Shown: piece by piece, positions 44,838 through 54,121 of the stretch
Position numbering within the stretch: the stretch's first letter is position 1
Layout of the letters: the number at the start of each line of letters is the position of its first letter
Assembly (NCBI GenBank): GCA_900466575.1
Contig: UBMP01000015.1
Coordinates: 62,001 to 126,000 of the forward strand
Reading direction: 5' to 3'
Source of the DNA: Hyphomicrobiales bacterium
GTDB taxonomy: Bacteria; Pseudomonadota; Alphaproteobacteria; Rhizobiales; Rhizobiaceae
DNA: 64,000 nt
Translations under genes and position numbers: made by a program
Notes under the pieces: model-generated
Told to the model about the DNA's origin: nothing
What the model saw: the letters and a program-made list of their open reading frames with translations, nothing else
Database searches by the model: none

Positions 44838-45935
44838 CTAGTTTGCTTCCGCCACGCGCTCGCAGAGCATCCTGGTGATGTCGGCCGATTTCCAGGAGCC
44901 CTTGAGGTCTGCGCTGAGGCATCCCGAAGCGAGCGCATCGTTCACCGCCGTTTTGATGTTGGTCGCTGCCGCAGCCAGCGATGCATCCTGGTGTCTGACG
45001 CCGAGCCAGTCCAGCATGGCGGCCGCCGAAAGGACCGTGCCGTAGGGATTGGCGATGCCCTTGCCGGCAATGTCAGGCGCGGAGCCGTGGGCGGCCTGGA
45101 AGAAGCCGTTGCGGTCGCCGAGTTCGGCCGACGGCGCAAGTCCCATGCCGCCGATCGTGGCAGCGCCCAGATCCGAGATGATGTCCCCGAACATGTTCTC
45201 CGTGACGATGACGTTGAAATGGCCGGGCTTGAGCACGAGATGCATCGTCATCGCGTCGATTAGAACATATTCGGTCGCGATATCCGGATATTCCTCCGCC
45301 ACGCGGCTGAAGATCGACCGGAAGAAGGCGTAGCTGCGCAGAACATTGGCCTTGTCGCAGCAGGTTACGCGCCGCACGCCGTCGCGCGGTGCACCGTTCG
45401 ATTGGCGCGCCAGTTCGAATGCCTTTCGGACGATGCGTTCGACGCCGGTGCGGGTCTGCACGAGGTTGTCGACGGCAAGCTCGCCTCTCAACTGAACGCC
45501 AGCGCCGCGCGCGGCATAAAGGCCTTCGCTGTTTTCCCGCAGGATGACGTAGTCGATCTCGCCCGCCTTGACGCCCGCAAGCGGGCAGGTGACCCCCTCG
45601 AAAAGCCGGATTGGCCGGATATTGGCGTAGAGATCGAGTTCAAAGCGCAGTCGCAGCGTGAAATCCAGACCCGCTTCGGTGCCGTCGGGATGAACGACGC
45701 CCGGAATGCCGCCGGCGCCGTGGAGGATGGCGTCGGCATTCCGGCATCCCTCGAAACTCGCGTCGGGAAAGCTTTCGCCGGTCTTCAGGTAATGTTCGGC
45801 TCCTGCCGGATATTCACGGAAATTTAGCGGCGATCGGTTGCCGAGGGCTGCCCGAACGACTTCGACCGCTGCCGCGCAGACTTCCGGCCCGATGCCGTCG
45901 CCGTGGACCACGGCAATGTCATAAACGTCCTTCAT
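44838..45935 (-). CDS. isocitrate/isopropylmalate dehydrogenase family (tartrate/TtuC-like)
   Basis: 365 residues from MKDVYDIAVVHGDGIGPEV with GAGG 5 nt upstream; an ATG 45 nt earlier overlaps the SDR stop. It has YVILRENSEGLYAARGAGVQ, VIVTENMFGDIISDLGA (metal-binding Asp) and FQAAHGSAPDIAGKGIANPYG, all normal for the IPMDH/TtuC group. It would oxidise a 2-hydroxy acid (malate-, tartrate- or isopropylmalate-like), possibly with decarboxylation. Because it is not next to leuCD and sits beside a catabolic SDR and an aldehyde dehydrogenase, a degradative role is likely. Confidence 0.87.
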   Translation of the reverse strand: MKDVYDIAVVHGDGIGPEVCAAAVEVVRAALGNRSPLNFREYPAGAEHYLKTGESFPDASFEGCRNADAILHGAGGIPGVVHPDGTEAGLDFTLRLRFELDLYANIRPIRLFEGVTCPLAGVKAGEIDYVILRENSEGLYAARGAGVQLRGELAVDNLVQTRTGVERIVRKAFELARQSNGAPRDGVRRVTCCDKANVLRSYAFFRSIFSRVAEEYPDIATEYVLIDAMTMHLVLKPGHFNVIVTENMFGDIISDLGAATIGGMGLAPSAELGDRNGFFQAAHGSAPDIAGKGIANPYGTVLSAAAMLDWLGVRHQDASLAAAATNIKTAVNDALASGCLSADLKGSWKSADITRMLCERVAEAN

Positions 45936-45945
45936 CGCCGCCTCG

Positions 45946-46692
45946 TCAGATACATTTGCCGCCATCGACGTTGAGATCAACGCCGGTGATCATGCTGGCT
46001 TCGTCGGAGCAGAGAAAGGCTGCGGCATTGCCCATGTCCGCAGGTGTCGAAAGGCGGCCGATCGGAATGGTGGACACGATCCGCGCCCGGCTTTCGTCGC
46101 TGTCGGAGCCGATGAAGGTGGAAAGCAGCGGTGTTTCGCCGGCGACCGGATTGATGGCGTTCACCCGGATGCCGAAGGGCGCCAGCTCGATGGCCATGGC
46201 GCGGGTGGCGGCGATGCCCCAGCCCTTGGATGCGTTGTACCAGGTGAGGTTCGGTCGGGGCGACACGCCGCCGGTGGAGGCGACGTTCAGGATGGCGCCC
46301 TGGCGCTGCGCCTTGAAATGCGGCAGCACGGCGCGCGCGCCATGATAGATCGAGCGGATGTTGACGTTGAAGATGCGCTCGAACATGTCCTCCGTCATGT
46401 CTTCCATGGGCGTCGGCGGTTGGCCGATACCGGCATTGTTGACGAGGATATGGAGGCCGCCGAATTGCGCGACGGCCAGATCGCGCGCCGCTTCAAGGCT
46501 TTGCAGGGTTGCCACGTCGCCGGCAAGCGGTGCGACTGCGTCCCCGAATTGGCCGGCCACACGCTCGGCGGCGGACAGGTCGCGGTCCACCAGCACAACC
46601 TTCGCGCCCTCCTCCACGAATTTGCGGACGATGCCTTCCCCAAAGCCCGATCCGCCACCCGTCACAATGGCCACCTTTCCAGTCAGTCGCAT
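45946..46692 (-). CDS. short-chain dehydrogenase/reductase (FabG-like)
   Basis: 248 residues from MRLTGKVAIVTGGGSGFGEG, with GGAGGAGACGAC just before the ATG. The SDR core has LVDRDLSAAERVAG, HILVNNAGIGQPP, catalytic Ser in LNVASTGGVSP, and YNASKGWGIAATR (YxxxK). The Asp after the second strand favours NAD. Its stop is 10 bp from the TtuC-like gene on the same strand, so they form one unit, divergent from the ALDH gene. The substrate is unknown. Confidence 0.9.
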   Translation of the reverse strand: MRLTGKVAIVTGGGSGFGEGIVRKFVEEGAKVVLVDRDLSAAERVAGQFGDAVAPLAGDVATLQSLEAARDLAVAQFGGLHILVNNAGIGQPPTPMEDMTEDMFERIFNVNIRSIYHGARAVLPHFKAQRQGAILNVASTGGVSPRPNLTWYNASKGWGIAATRAMAIELAPFGIRVNAINPVAGETPLLSTFIGSDSDESRARIVSTIPIGRLSTPADMGNAAAFLCSDEASMITGVDLNVDGGKCI

Positions 46693-46837
46693 GTCGTCTC
46701 CTCCATTTGCGTTCAACATCAGGCAAGTCCGCGCGATTTCACAGTCCGATTATCTGAACGCCTTTTTAGGTTTCTTTATTTGTGCTGCGTCCGCTGATGA
46801 TCGATACCGGGGAAGGAAGAGGATGGAGGATGCTGCA

Positions 46838-48334
46838 ATGACATTGCCTTTCGACGCCAGGCAGATGGCGAGTGCGCTCTACGATGGCGGTTTCCGCCCG
46901 ATGTTCATCGGCGGCCAATGGGTTGCCGCCCAGTCGGGGGAGGTGAGCGAAACGTTCAATCCGGCCACCGGCGAGGTACTGGGAACGGTTCCACTGAGTG
47001 CCGCCGCCGATGTCGATCTCGCCGTGGCGGCCGCAAAGAAGGCGCTCCACGGACCATGGTCCAAATTCTCGCCCTATGAACGCCAGACGCTTCTTCTGAA
47101 GATCGCCGATCTTTTCGAACAGAACTGGGAGCGCCTGTCGGTTTCCGACACGATGAACATGGGGATGCCGATCACCCGGACGCTCGCCAACAAGCGGCGC
47201 GTCATCGGCATGCTGAGATTTTATGCGGGTCTCGCCACCGCACTTCACGGCGAACTGATCGAGAATTCGATTCCGGGCGAGATCGTCACCTTCACGCGCC
47301 GCGAACCCATCGGTGTCGTGGGTGCCATCATCCCCTGGAACGCGCCGACCGCTGCGTCGATCTGGAAAATTGCGCCAGCGCTTGCGACCGGATGCACCGT
47401 GGTCCTCAAGCCCTCCGAAGAGGCGCCGCTGACCCCCCTTCTGATCGCCAGACTGATGCAGGAGGCCGGTGTGCCCGACGGGGTCGTCAACGTCGTGACC
47501 GGCAAGGGCAATGTTGCCGGTGCGCGGCTTGCCGAACATCCCGATGTCGACAAGATCGTCTTCACCGGATCGACCGCCACAGGCCAGTCGATTGCGCGCG
47601 CTGCCGTCGGCAATCTCAAGCATGTGTCGCTCGAACTTGGCGGCAAATCCCCCGTCATCGTTTGCCGAGATGCCGATATCGATCGTGCCGTTCCTGTTGC
47701 TGCCATGGCAGTGTTCGCCCATTCCGGGCAGATCTGCATTGCCGGCTCGCGCCTCTTTGTCGCGCGGGAAATTCACGAGGAATTCGTGGCGAAGGTTGCA
47801 GACTTCGCCCGTTCGCTGCGCATCGGCCACGGCATCGAGCCCGACACGGACATCGGACCCCTGATTTCCGCCCGTCAGGCCCAGGTTGTGGAGAATTTCA
47901 TCGCCTCGGGCCGCAGCGAAGGCGCGGAATTGGTGACCGGCGGCACCCGGCTTTCCGGTGATCTTTACGACAAGGGCAATTTCCTGGCGCCAACAGTGTT
48001 CGGCGGTGTGAAGGATGAGATGAAGATTGCGCGGGAGGAGATTTTCGGACCGGTGATTTCGGCCATGCCGTTCGATACGATCGAGGAGGCGGTCGAGCGC
48101 GCAAATGCCACGCCCTATGGTCTGGCCGCCGGCGTCTTCACGCAGAATCTCGGCATGGCCCACAAGCTGACGCGCCGCATCAAGGCCGGATCTGTCTGGG
48201 TGAACATGTATCACGCTATCGACCCGGCGGTTCCATTCGGTGGCATGAAGATGTCAGGCTATGGCCGCGAGGGCGGTATCGAACATCTGCACGAATATCT
48301 CGAAACGAAAGCCATCTGGATCCAGACCGACTGA
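46838..48334 (+). CDS. NAD(P)-dependent aldehyde dehydrogenase
   Basis: 498 residues. The ATG at 46838 has GGAGG 8 nt upstream; an in-frame ATG at 46823 is also possible. It has AIIPWNAPTAASIWKIAPAL, VVTGKGNVAGARL, FTGSTATGQSI, LELGGKSPVIV and the catalytic Cys in HSGQICIAGSRLFV. C-terminal EEIFGPVISAMPF and PFGGMKMSGYGREGG complete the family. It should oxidise an aldehyde made by the neighbouring SDR or dehydrogenase. It is transcribed away from the SDR operon and tail to tail with the LysR gene (4 bp apart). Confidence 0.93.
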   Translation: MTLPFDARQMASALYDGGFRPMFIGGQWVAAQSGEVSETFNPATGEVLGTVPLSAAADVDLAVAAAKKALHGPWSKFSPYERQTLLLKIADLFEQNWERLSVSDTMNMGMPITRTLANKRRVIGMLRFYAGLATALHGELIENSIPGEIVTFTRREPIGVVGAIIPWNAPTAASIWKIAPALATGCTVVLKPSEEAPLTPLLIARLMQEAGVPDGVVNVVTGKGNVAGARLAEHPDVDKIVFTGSTATGQSIARAAVGNLKHVSLELGGKSPVIVCRDADIDRAVPVAAMAVFAHSGQICIAGSRLFVAREIHEEFVAKVADFARSLRIGHGIEPDTDIGPLISARQAQVVENFIASGRSEGAELVTGGTRLSGDLYDKGNFLAPTVFGGVKDEMKIAREEIFGPVISAMPFDTIEEAVERANATPYGLAAGVFTQNLGMAHKLTRRIKAGSVWVNMYHAIDPAVPFGGMKMSGYGREGGIEHLHEYLETKAIWIQTD

Positions 48335-48338
48335 TAGG

Positions 48339-49235
48339 TCAGCCTTCGCCGCGCAGATTCGTACGAATGAGTGCGATCAGCTGCTCGGCGTAGCGTTGCT
48401 GGACATAGCCGCGGCTGGTGATGATGCCAACCGCCCGGCGGGCGAGGGGGTTTTCGAGTGGGACGACGCGCACCCGCTTGCCCAGTCCGGCGTCGAGCGC
48501 GATGCCGGGCACGATCGACACCCCGAGCCCCGCCGCCATCAGCGCCATGGCCGTTTGTGCGCTCTCCACCTCGTATTGAACCTTCAGTTCGACGCCCTCT
48601 TCATGAGTCAGGCGATCGACCAGCCCGCGCACGGCGGTCTTGCGGTTGAGCATGATGAGCGGAAACCGCGCCAGCGCATCGAAGCCAATCTTCTTCTCGC
48701 CGCCATAAAATTCCTCCGGAATACAGGCGACGAGGGGATCGTCGATGATCGACTCGAACTGGAAGTCATTCAGGTTGGGGACTTCCGGCCCAATGTAGAA
48801 CTCGACTTCCTGCTGATGCAGCAGGGCGAGGGCGGCCTGAGGGGGTGTTTCCTGCACTTCCACGATACTGCGCGGATAACGCAGCTTGAAGGTCGAAAGG
48901 ATATCGCCCAGCCGGCTTGAGGCCAGTGTCGGCGCGCAGGCGATCTGGATCTTGCCCTTTCGGCGGGCGGCCATTTCGGTCAGCCTGTCGAGGCTTGCCT
49001 GCACGTCGGCCATGGCGCGGCCGATTTCCTCGAAGAGAACCTGGCCCTCGTTGGTCAGGTTCACACGCTGCGGCGTCCGCATGAACAGGCTGATGCCGAT
49101 CTGCTCCTCCAGATCCTTGATCTGCATGCTGACGGCGGAAGGCGAGCGATTGCTTTCTTCGGCCGCCTTGCGAAAGCTTCCGGATTCCGCGGCCAGCAGA
49201 AAGGTCTGCAGGAGCTTCAGGTTGATATTCGGCAT
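48339..49235 (-). CDS. LysR-family transcriptional regulator
   Basis: 298 residues from MPNINLKLLQTFLLAAESGS. The winged HTH is FRKAAEESNRSPSAVSMQIKDLEEQIG, and the effector domain (about 90-298) includes IQIACAPTLASSRLGDIL, FYIGPEVPNLNDF and AMALMAAGLGVSIVPG. It probably controls the adjacent ALDH and/or the SDR operon, whose 145-bp divergent region (46693-46837) is the most likely target. An upstream ATG 84 nt earlier has no supporting site and was not used. Confidence 0.9.
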   Translation of the reverse strand: MPNINLKLLQTFLLAAESGSFRKAAEESNRSPSAVSMQIKDLEEQIGISLFMRTPQRVNLTNEGQVLFEEIGRAMADVQASLDRLTEMAARRKGKIQIACAPTLASSRLGDILSTFKLRYPRSIVEVQETPPQAALALLHQQEVEFYIGPEVPNLNDFQFESIIDDPLVACIPEEFYGGEKKIGFDALARFPLIMLNRKTAVRGLVDRLTHEEGVELKVQYEVESAQTAMALMAAGLGVSIVPGIALDAGLGKRVRVVPLENPLARRAVGIITSRGYVQQRYAEQLIALIRTNLRGEG

Positions 49236-49324
49236 GGCGAAGGTTGTTCCATGTGCATCTGCACCGCGCTCACGCAATCGGCGGCGGGGGCAGAATAGGA
49301 TGCCGGACGATCCTGACAAGGTCG

Positions 49325-49337
49325 TTTTGCATCAAAA
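49325..49337. promoter_or_regulatory. 13-bp palindrome TTTTG-CAT-CAAAA upstream of the LysR gene
   Basis: An exact inverted repeat with a 3-bp spacer, 90 bp before the LysR start codon. It is a candidate autoregulatory site; the symmetry is clear but the function is a guess. Confidence 0.35.
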
Positions 49338-49405
49338 TCCGATCATGCAGAGATAAACCCGCACCTGGCCTTGCAAAAAGCCGCTGCACATTTTCGCGGA
49401 TGTAC

Positions 49406-50899
49406 TCAGTGGACCGCTGCGAACATGATCTTCTCTTCGGTTGCGTCCGAAACCATCATTTCCTCGACCACGCGGCCGCGCTTGACGACCAGGATACGGT
49501 CGGAAACGGCCATGATTTCCGGCAGGTACGAGGAGATGACGACGACGGCCATGCCCTGGTCCGCCAGATCGTTGATCAACTGGTGGATTTCGACGATCGC
49601 GCCCACATCGACGCCGCGCGTCGGCTCATCGAAGATGATCAGCCTCGGTTTCTGGATGAGGGACTTGGCGATGACCACCTTCTGCTGGTTGCCGCCCGAG
49701 AGTTCGATCATGCGGGCACGGTCGTTGATCTGCTTGAGCTTGAGACGTGCGCCCCAGTCGTCGACGAGTTCGCGCGCCCGGGAGAGGGATACGACGGAGA
49801 CCGGGTTGGAGCCATTGGACAACTCGCCGATCTGCAGGTTTTCACCCGCCGTCATGGTTTCGAAGAAGCCGTCGAACTTGCGGTCCTCGGTAACATAGAC
49901 AATTCCGTCCAGCATGGCCGGTCTCGGCACGCGATAACGAACCGACTTGCCGAAAAGCCGGATCTCGCCGCCATGGAACAGATTGCGCTTCATGACGCCG
50001 GAAACCACTTTCGCCATTTCCGTGCGGCCTGCACCGACGAGGCCGAACATGCCGGTGACCTGGCCCGCAAAGACCGAAAACGAGGAGTTGCGGACAAGCC
50101 CCGCACAAGACAGGTTTTCGACCGAAAGAACCTTTTCGCCATAGCCCCGCGGCGCGCGCCTGGCTTCACCGTGCAGCGTTTCCGACAGGTTGCGGCCGAC
50201 CATCGCCTGGACGATGGAATTGCGGGTGAAATCGGCCGCCTTGCCGGTGGCAACGACCTCCCCGTCGCGCATCACGGTCACGCGATCCGCGACCTCCAGC
50301 GCCTCTTCCAGCGCGTGGGTAATGAAGACGATCGCGACGCCCTGCTTGACCAGGCGGTTAACGAGATTGAAGAAGTGCCGCTTCTCTTCAGGCGTCAGCG
50401 TGGCGGTCGGTTCATCGAAGATCAGCACGCGCGCCTTGTGATGAACGGCACGCGCAATTTCCACCATCTGCTTGTGAGCGGCGCCCAAAGTGCTGACCTG
50501 CGCGGTCGGATCGACCTGAAAGCCCATGCCTGCCAGGAACTGCCGCGCCTGGATGTTGAGCCCACGCAACCGGTTGAAGAATTTTTCCTCTCCGAGATAA
50601 AGGTTCTGCGCGACGGTCATGGCGGGGACCAGATTGGTCTCCTGAAACACCATGGCGATCCCGGCCTTGAGCGCTTCGGACGGGGAGCCGAATTCGACGG
50701 CGCGGCCCTCGTGGAACAGCTGACCCTCGGACAGGCGATAAACCCCTGACATCACCTTTGTCAGCGTCGATTTGCCTGCGCCGTTCTCTCCCAGAAGCGC
50801 ATGGATTTCTCCGGGCTTGAGGGTGAAATCGACATTCTTGAAGGCTGCCACGCCGCCGAAGGTCTTTGTTGCGTTCTTGAATTCAATGATATTGCTCAT
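49406..50899 (-). CDS. sugar ABC transporter ATP-binding protein (RbsA-like)
   Basis: 497 residues from MSNIIEFKNATKTFGGVAAF. NBD1 has Walker A GENGAGKST, signature LGAAHKQMVEIARAV and Walker B VLIFDEPTATLT. NBD2 has the usual degenerate Walker A FGLVGAGRTEMAK, signature LSGGNQQKVVIAKSL and Walker B LIIFDEPTRGVDVGA. Unlike the ATPase at 3098-4618, NBD2 keeps its Walker B Asp. It is the last gene of the second ribose-type operon and follows the SMP-30-like gene by 1 bp. The coupled substrate is unknown, but the neighbouring propellers suggest a lactone or sugar acid. Confidence 0.92.
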   Translation of the reverse strand: MSNIIEFKNATKTFGGVAAFKNVDFTLKPGEIHALLGENGAGKSTLTKVMSGVYRLSEGQLFHEGRAVEFGSPSEALKAGIAMVFQETNLVPAMTVAQNLYLGEEKFFNRLRGLNIQARQFLAGMGFQVDPTAQVSTLGAAHKQMVEIARAVHHKARVLIFDEPTATLTPEEKRHFFNLVNRLVKQGVAIVFITHALEEALEVADRVTVMRDGEVVATGKAADFTRNSIVQAMVGRNLSETLHGEARRAPRGYGEKVLSVENLSCAGLVRNSSFSVFAGQVTGMFGLVGAGRTEMAKVVSGVMKRNLFHGGEIRLFGKSVRYRVPRPAMLDGIVYVTEDRKFDGFFETMTAGENLQIGELSNGSNPVSVVSLSRARELVDDWGARLKLKQINDRARMIELSGGNQQKVVIAKSLIQKPRLIIFDEPTRGVDVGAIVEIHQLINDLADQGMAVVVISSYLPEIMAVSDRILVVKRGRVVEEMMVSDATEEKIMFAAVH

Positions 50900-50900
50900 C

Positions 50901-51995
50901 TCAGCCTCGCTGTCCGCTGGCAACGCCGGGCAGTTTCAGCACCTTTGCACCGCCGCGAGAGGCGACGATCAGATCATCGCCATGTTCGCAAGCGGCCAGT
51001 GTGCCATGCACCTTCCCGTCGGCTCTCGAGTGAAAGCTTGCAATGGGTCGCATGAGGGAATCGCAATTGACCACCAGCCCGTAGGAGCGGGTCACGGCAT
51101 AGGGTTTGAGAACGCCCATCTGCTTCAACTGGCTGCCCTGCATGGGTTCCCGATAGGAGTTCCAGGAACTGAGCGATGGCGCCATCCAGAACGGTTCGGG
51201 GATCTCCGTCAGCATCCGTTCGCGATAGCGGTCCTCCCGCAGGATGAATTCGACCAGCTGATTGCGGGTGGAATAGAAGGTCAGCCAGTAGCCTGCGTCG
51301 ACCGCCGGAGCGATGCGCGCGGGATAGGCCGGCAGATGTTCGAGAACGGGCTCGCTGGCTCCGCTGTTGAGGTCGATGGCCAATACGCGATGACGCCATG
51401 CTTCGGTGACGAAGATGCGGTTGGAACCGGTTGTGGCGACGCCTGCCGGCCACGCGAGCCCGTCCCGGATGCAATCGACCTTGCGGTTGGCGAGGTCGAT
51501 CCTGAACAGGCTTCCGCTCGCGCCTTTCTCCATCAGGTCGCGGCGCCAGCCGCTCGTTCCACCCTTTGCCGATCCGTTGGCGACGAGAAGGGTGTCGCTG
51601 TTCAGGAATGTCATGGCCGTGATGCAGCCGAGGGTCTTCTCGCCGCAGGTCTTGAATTCGAGGCCATCATACGCGCCGGCGTGAATGACTACACCATTGC
51701 CATCGAGCGCAATCGCCGTCATGCCGCGGGCTGTCGCCAGCGCGGTGATTTCGCTGGGGTAGGTTGCCAATTCGCGAACGGCTCCGCCCAGTTCGAGAAG
51801 CAGGAGCCGATTGCCGCTCGATGCCAATACGCCCTTGCCGGTCGACACAAGGTTGTCCGCCATCGGCAAGTCGACGATCGTTTCGGCCTCCTCGAGCTTC
51901 TGGTTCGGCAGGAGCGGTCCGTCGAATGTCGGCACGGTCACGGCCCAGTCGCGTCGGCCTAGAAACCGGTCCAGGAAATCTCCAAACAGTCTCAT
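50901..51995 (-). CDS. SMP-30/strictosidine-synthase-like beta-propeller protein
   Basis: 364 residues from an ATG after GGGGGAAATCGGC, in a 4-bp overlap with the fused permease. The six-bladed propeller pattern is visible: LAWPAGVATTGSNRIFVTEAWRHRVLAID, LEHLPAYPARIAPAVDAGYWL. It aligns block for block with the C-terminal half of the upstream fusion (FPNGV/ESW and LPGYPDNINRASDGTYWLAL). The family includes gluconolactonases and strictosidine synthase, which are calcium-dependent hydrolases or condensing enzymes. No signal peptide is visible, so the protein is probably cytoplasmic. Confidence 0.8.
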   Translation of the reverse strand: MRLFGDFLDRFLGRRDWAVTVPTFDGPLLPNQKLEEAETIVDLPMADNLVSTGKGVLASSGNRLLLLELGGAVRELATYPSEITALATARGMTAIALDGNGVVIHAGAYDGLEFKTCGEKTLGCITAMTFLNSDTLLVANGSAKGGTSGWRRDLMEKGASGSLFRIDLANRKVDCIRDGLAWPAGVATTGSNRIFVTEAWRHRVLAIDLNSGASEPVLEHLPAYPARIAPAVDAGYWLTFYSTRNQLVEFILREDRYRERMLTEIPEPFWMAPSLSSWNSYREPMQGSQLKQMGVLKPYAVTRSYGLVVNCDSLMRPIASFHSRADGKVHGTLAACEHGDDLIVASRGGAKVLKLPGVASGQRG

Positions 51996-54109
51996 GCCGA
52001 TTTCCCCCAATAGGATTCCGAGCTGAACCAGGATTGATCCCTGTCAGGCAGTTTCAGCGTTCCCATGCGATTGTTGAAAATGCCGCAGAGATAAAGAATG
52101 CCCTTGTGCTCGCGCATGGAGGTGATCATCGGGTGCTTTTCGCCGGTCTGGTCCCAGAAGCTTTCGAGGATTTCCCCCTTCTCGTTGAAGCGAAGCACGC
52201 ATCCCGTGTTCAGGTTCGGCATCAGCCAGGCATCCTCGGAGACACGCCGCGCCATGCGGCGGCGGAAGCCGGGCATCTCAAGCGAGAGGTCGAGTGCCGG
52301 CGTGCGCATGCCCATAAGCGCGAGCCAGTATGTCCCATCGGAAGCGCGGTTGATGTTGTCGGGATATCCCGGCAGCCCCTCGATCACACGCTCCAGAGTT
52401 CCCGCCTTGGGACCACTGAAGTAGTAGCGATTGATGCGGCACGCCCAGCTTTCGGCAAACAGGACCGACTGACCGTCGAAGGCCGTGCAGACGCCGTTCG
52501 GGAAGACGAGGTTCGGCAGCAGGGTCTTTGTTCCGCCGGTTTTCGGATCGTAGACGATGATGCGTCCGTTGCCGCGGCTTTCGAGGGCGTCCGCATACCA
52601 GTCGTGCATTTCGAAGCGGATGGTTGCTTCGGAAAAGACGATCCGTCCGTCCGGCAGGATATCGCAGTCGTCCGCAAGCTTCATGGTGCTGTCGTCCACG
52701 ACCGACGTGAGGCTGCGATTGGTTTCCGCTGTCAGCAGCTTCGTCTCGCCTTGCGGGGACACCTGGTAGAGACCCATGCCGGCGACGCAGATGACGAGAT
52801 TGTCGTCGCGATCGAAGGCCATGCCGAGCGGCGAGCCACCGATATGTGCAAAGACCTCCCGACGCGTATAGTCCGGCGGGTAGAAGCGCAGGATTTCCCC
52901 CTGACGGCTGCCGGTATAGAGGCGGTCCTGACGGTCGAAGATGACATCTTCAGCACCGTCCAGAATGCCAAGCCCAATGACGCCGACATCCTTCAGCCGG
53001 TCGTTGACCGCCATCGGCGAGCCAGGCTCGGTCGAAATGGCCTTGGGCATCTTGGCGAAGGTCGGAGAGATGTAGACGCTGCGCAGGATCTTGTGGCGGT
53101 TCTTCGTCCAGCGGACATCGAGGAAGACCGACGCCAGCAGCACGAAACCGAGCGTCAGGTCGTTCACCGGTCCGGGCACGGCCAGCGTTAGCAGGCTGTT
53201 GGACAGAACCAGCACGAAGATGACGCCCATGAGAGCCTTGGCGACGGACCCGCGTCCGCCACCCAGCGAAATGCCGCCGAGCACCGTTGCGGTAAGCGCC
53301 TGCAGCTCAAGGCCCGAGCCGACATCCGAGGCCGCGCTGCCGATGCGTGCGCAGAACAGGAAAGCTGCCAGCGCCACCAGCACTGAGCACACCACATAGG
53401 CGCTGAAGACCGTCATCCTGACATTGATGCCGGCATTGTAGGCCGACCGTCGCGCGCCACCCACGGCAAACAGGCGCCAGCCATAGCGTCCTCGCGACAG
53501 AATGATGTGGAGCACCAGCGCGATGACGACAAAGAAGACAAACGACGCCGGGAAGCCGGCGATGCGCCCGAGGCCAAGATAATCGTAGACGGCCGAATCC
53601 GGGTAATTTGTCACCAGCGCGGTGGAGACGCGGGGGAAAATGATCTCGAAGGCCGAGCGGAAGATGATCAGCGTGACGAGGGTGGTCAGGAACGCCCGCA
53701 TGCGCAGGATGCCGACCATGAAGGCATTGATCGCGCCGCAGGCCGCGCCGACAGCAAGCGTTGCCGCAAGGCCGACGCCGAAGCTCCACTGGCCGACATT
53801 CATTCCATAAAGCGTGGCCAGTACCGCCAGAGCAAAGGTCGAGCCGATGGACAGGTCGATGCCGCCGGACACCATGACGATCGTCAGGCCGAGCACGACC
53901 AGACCAAGCTCCGCAACCTGTCCGCTGAGATTGGTCAGCGTTGTCAGGTCGAAGAATCCGGGAACGATCGATCCGAAGATCGCGCACAGAATGACCAGTG
54001 CGAGAAAGGGAATGACGCTGTCGATCCACTTCTTGGAAAGTATCTCCCCGACGACATGGTCGGGGAGGAAGCGGTATCGCCAGCGGACTAGGCTTTCGGC
54101 CACGCTCAT
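51992..54109 (-). CDS. fusion: RbsC-type permease plus SMP-30-like beta-propeller
   Basis: 705 residues. The first about 335 are a complete RbsC-type permease: GLVVLGLTIVMVSGGIDLSIG, the coupling region RYGWRLFAVGGARRSAYNAGI, and LGGISLGGGRGSVAKALMG. After RHKILRSVYISP and a Met-rich linker near residue 353, a beta-propeller begins (GILDGAEDVIFDRQDRLYTG ... GGSPLGMAFDRDDN ... LADDCDILPDGRIVFSEAT). It ends with SYWGKSA. The frame is open throughout, with no frameshift. The propeller would face the cytoplasm and could process the ligand as it enters, but that is inference. Separate proteins remain possible if an internal start is used. Confidence 0.88.
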   Translation of the reverse strand: MSVAESLVRWRYRFLPDHVVGEILSKKWIDSVIPFLALVILCAIFGSIVPGFFDLTTLTNLSGQVAELGLVVLGLTIVMVSGGIDLSIGSTFALAVLATLYGMNVGQWSFGVGLAATLAVGAACGAINAFMVGILRMRAFLTTLVTLIIFRSAFEIIFPRVSTALVTNYPDSAVYDYLGLGRIAGFPASFVFFVVIALVLHIILSRGRYGWRLFAVGGARRSAYNAGINVRMTVFSAYVVCSVLVALAAFLFCARIGSAASDVGSGLELQALTATVLGGISLGGGRGSVAKALMGVIFVLVLSNSLLTLAVPGPVNDLTLGFVLLASVFLDVRWTKNRHKILRSVYISPTFAKMPKAISTEPGSPMAVNDRLKDVGVIGLGILDGAEDVIFDRQDRLYTGSRQGEILRFYPPDYTRREVFAHIGGSPLGMAFDRDDNLVICVAGMGLYQVSPQGETKLLTAETNRSLTSVVDDSTMKLADDCDILPDGRIVFSEATIRFEMHDWYADALESRGNGRIIVYDPKTGGTKTLLPNLVFPNGVCTAFDGQSVLFAESWACRINRYYFSGPKAGTLERVIEGLPGYPDNINRASDGTYWLALMGMRTPALDLSLEMPGFRRRMARRVSEDAWLMPNLNTGCVLRFNEKGEILESFWDQTGEKHPMITSMREHKGILYLCGIFNNRMGTLKLPDRDQSWFSSESYWGKSA

Positions 54110-54121
54110 GTGTCAGATCCG

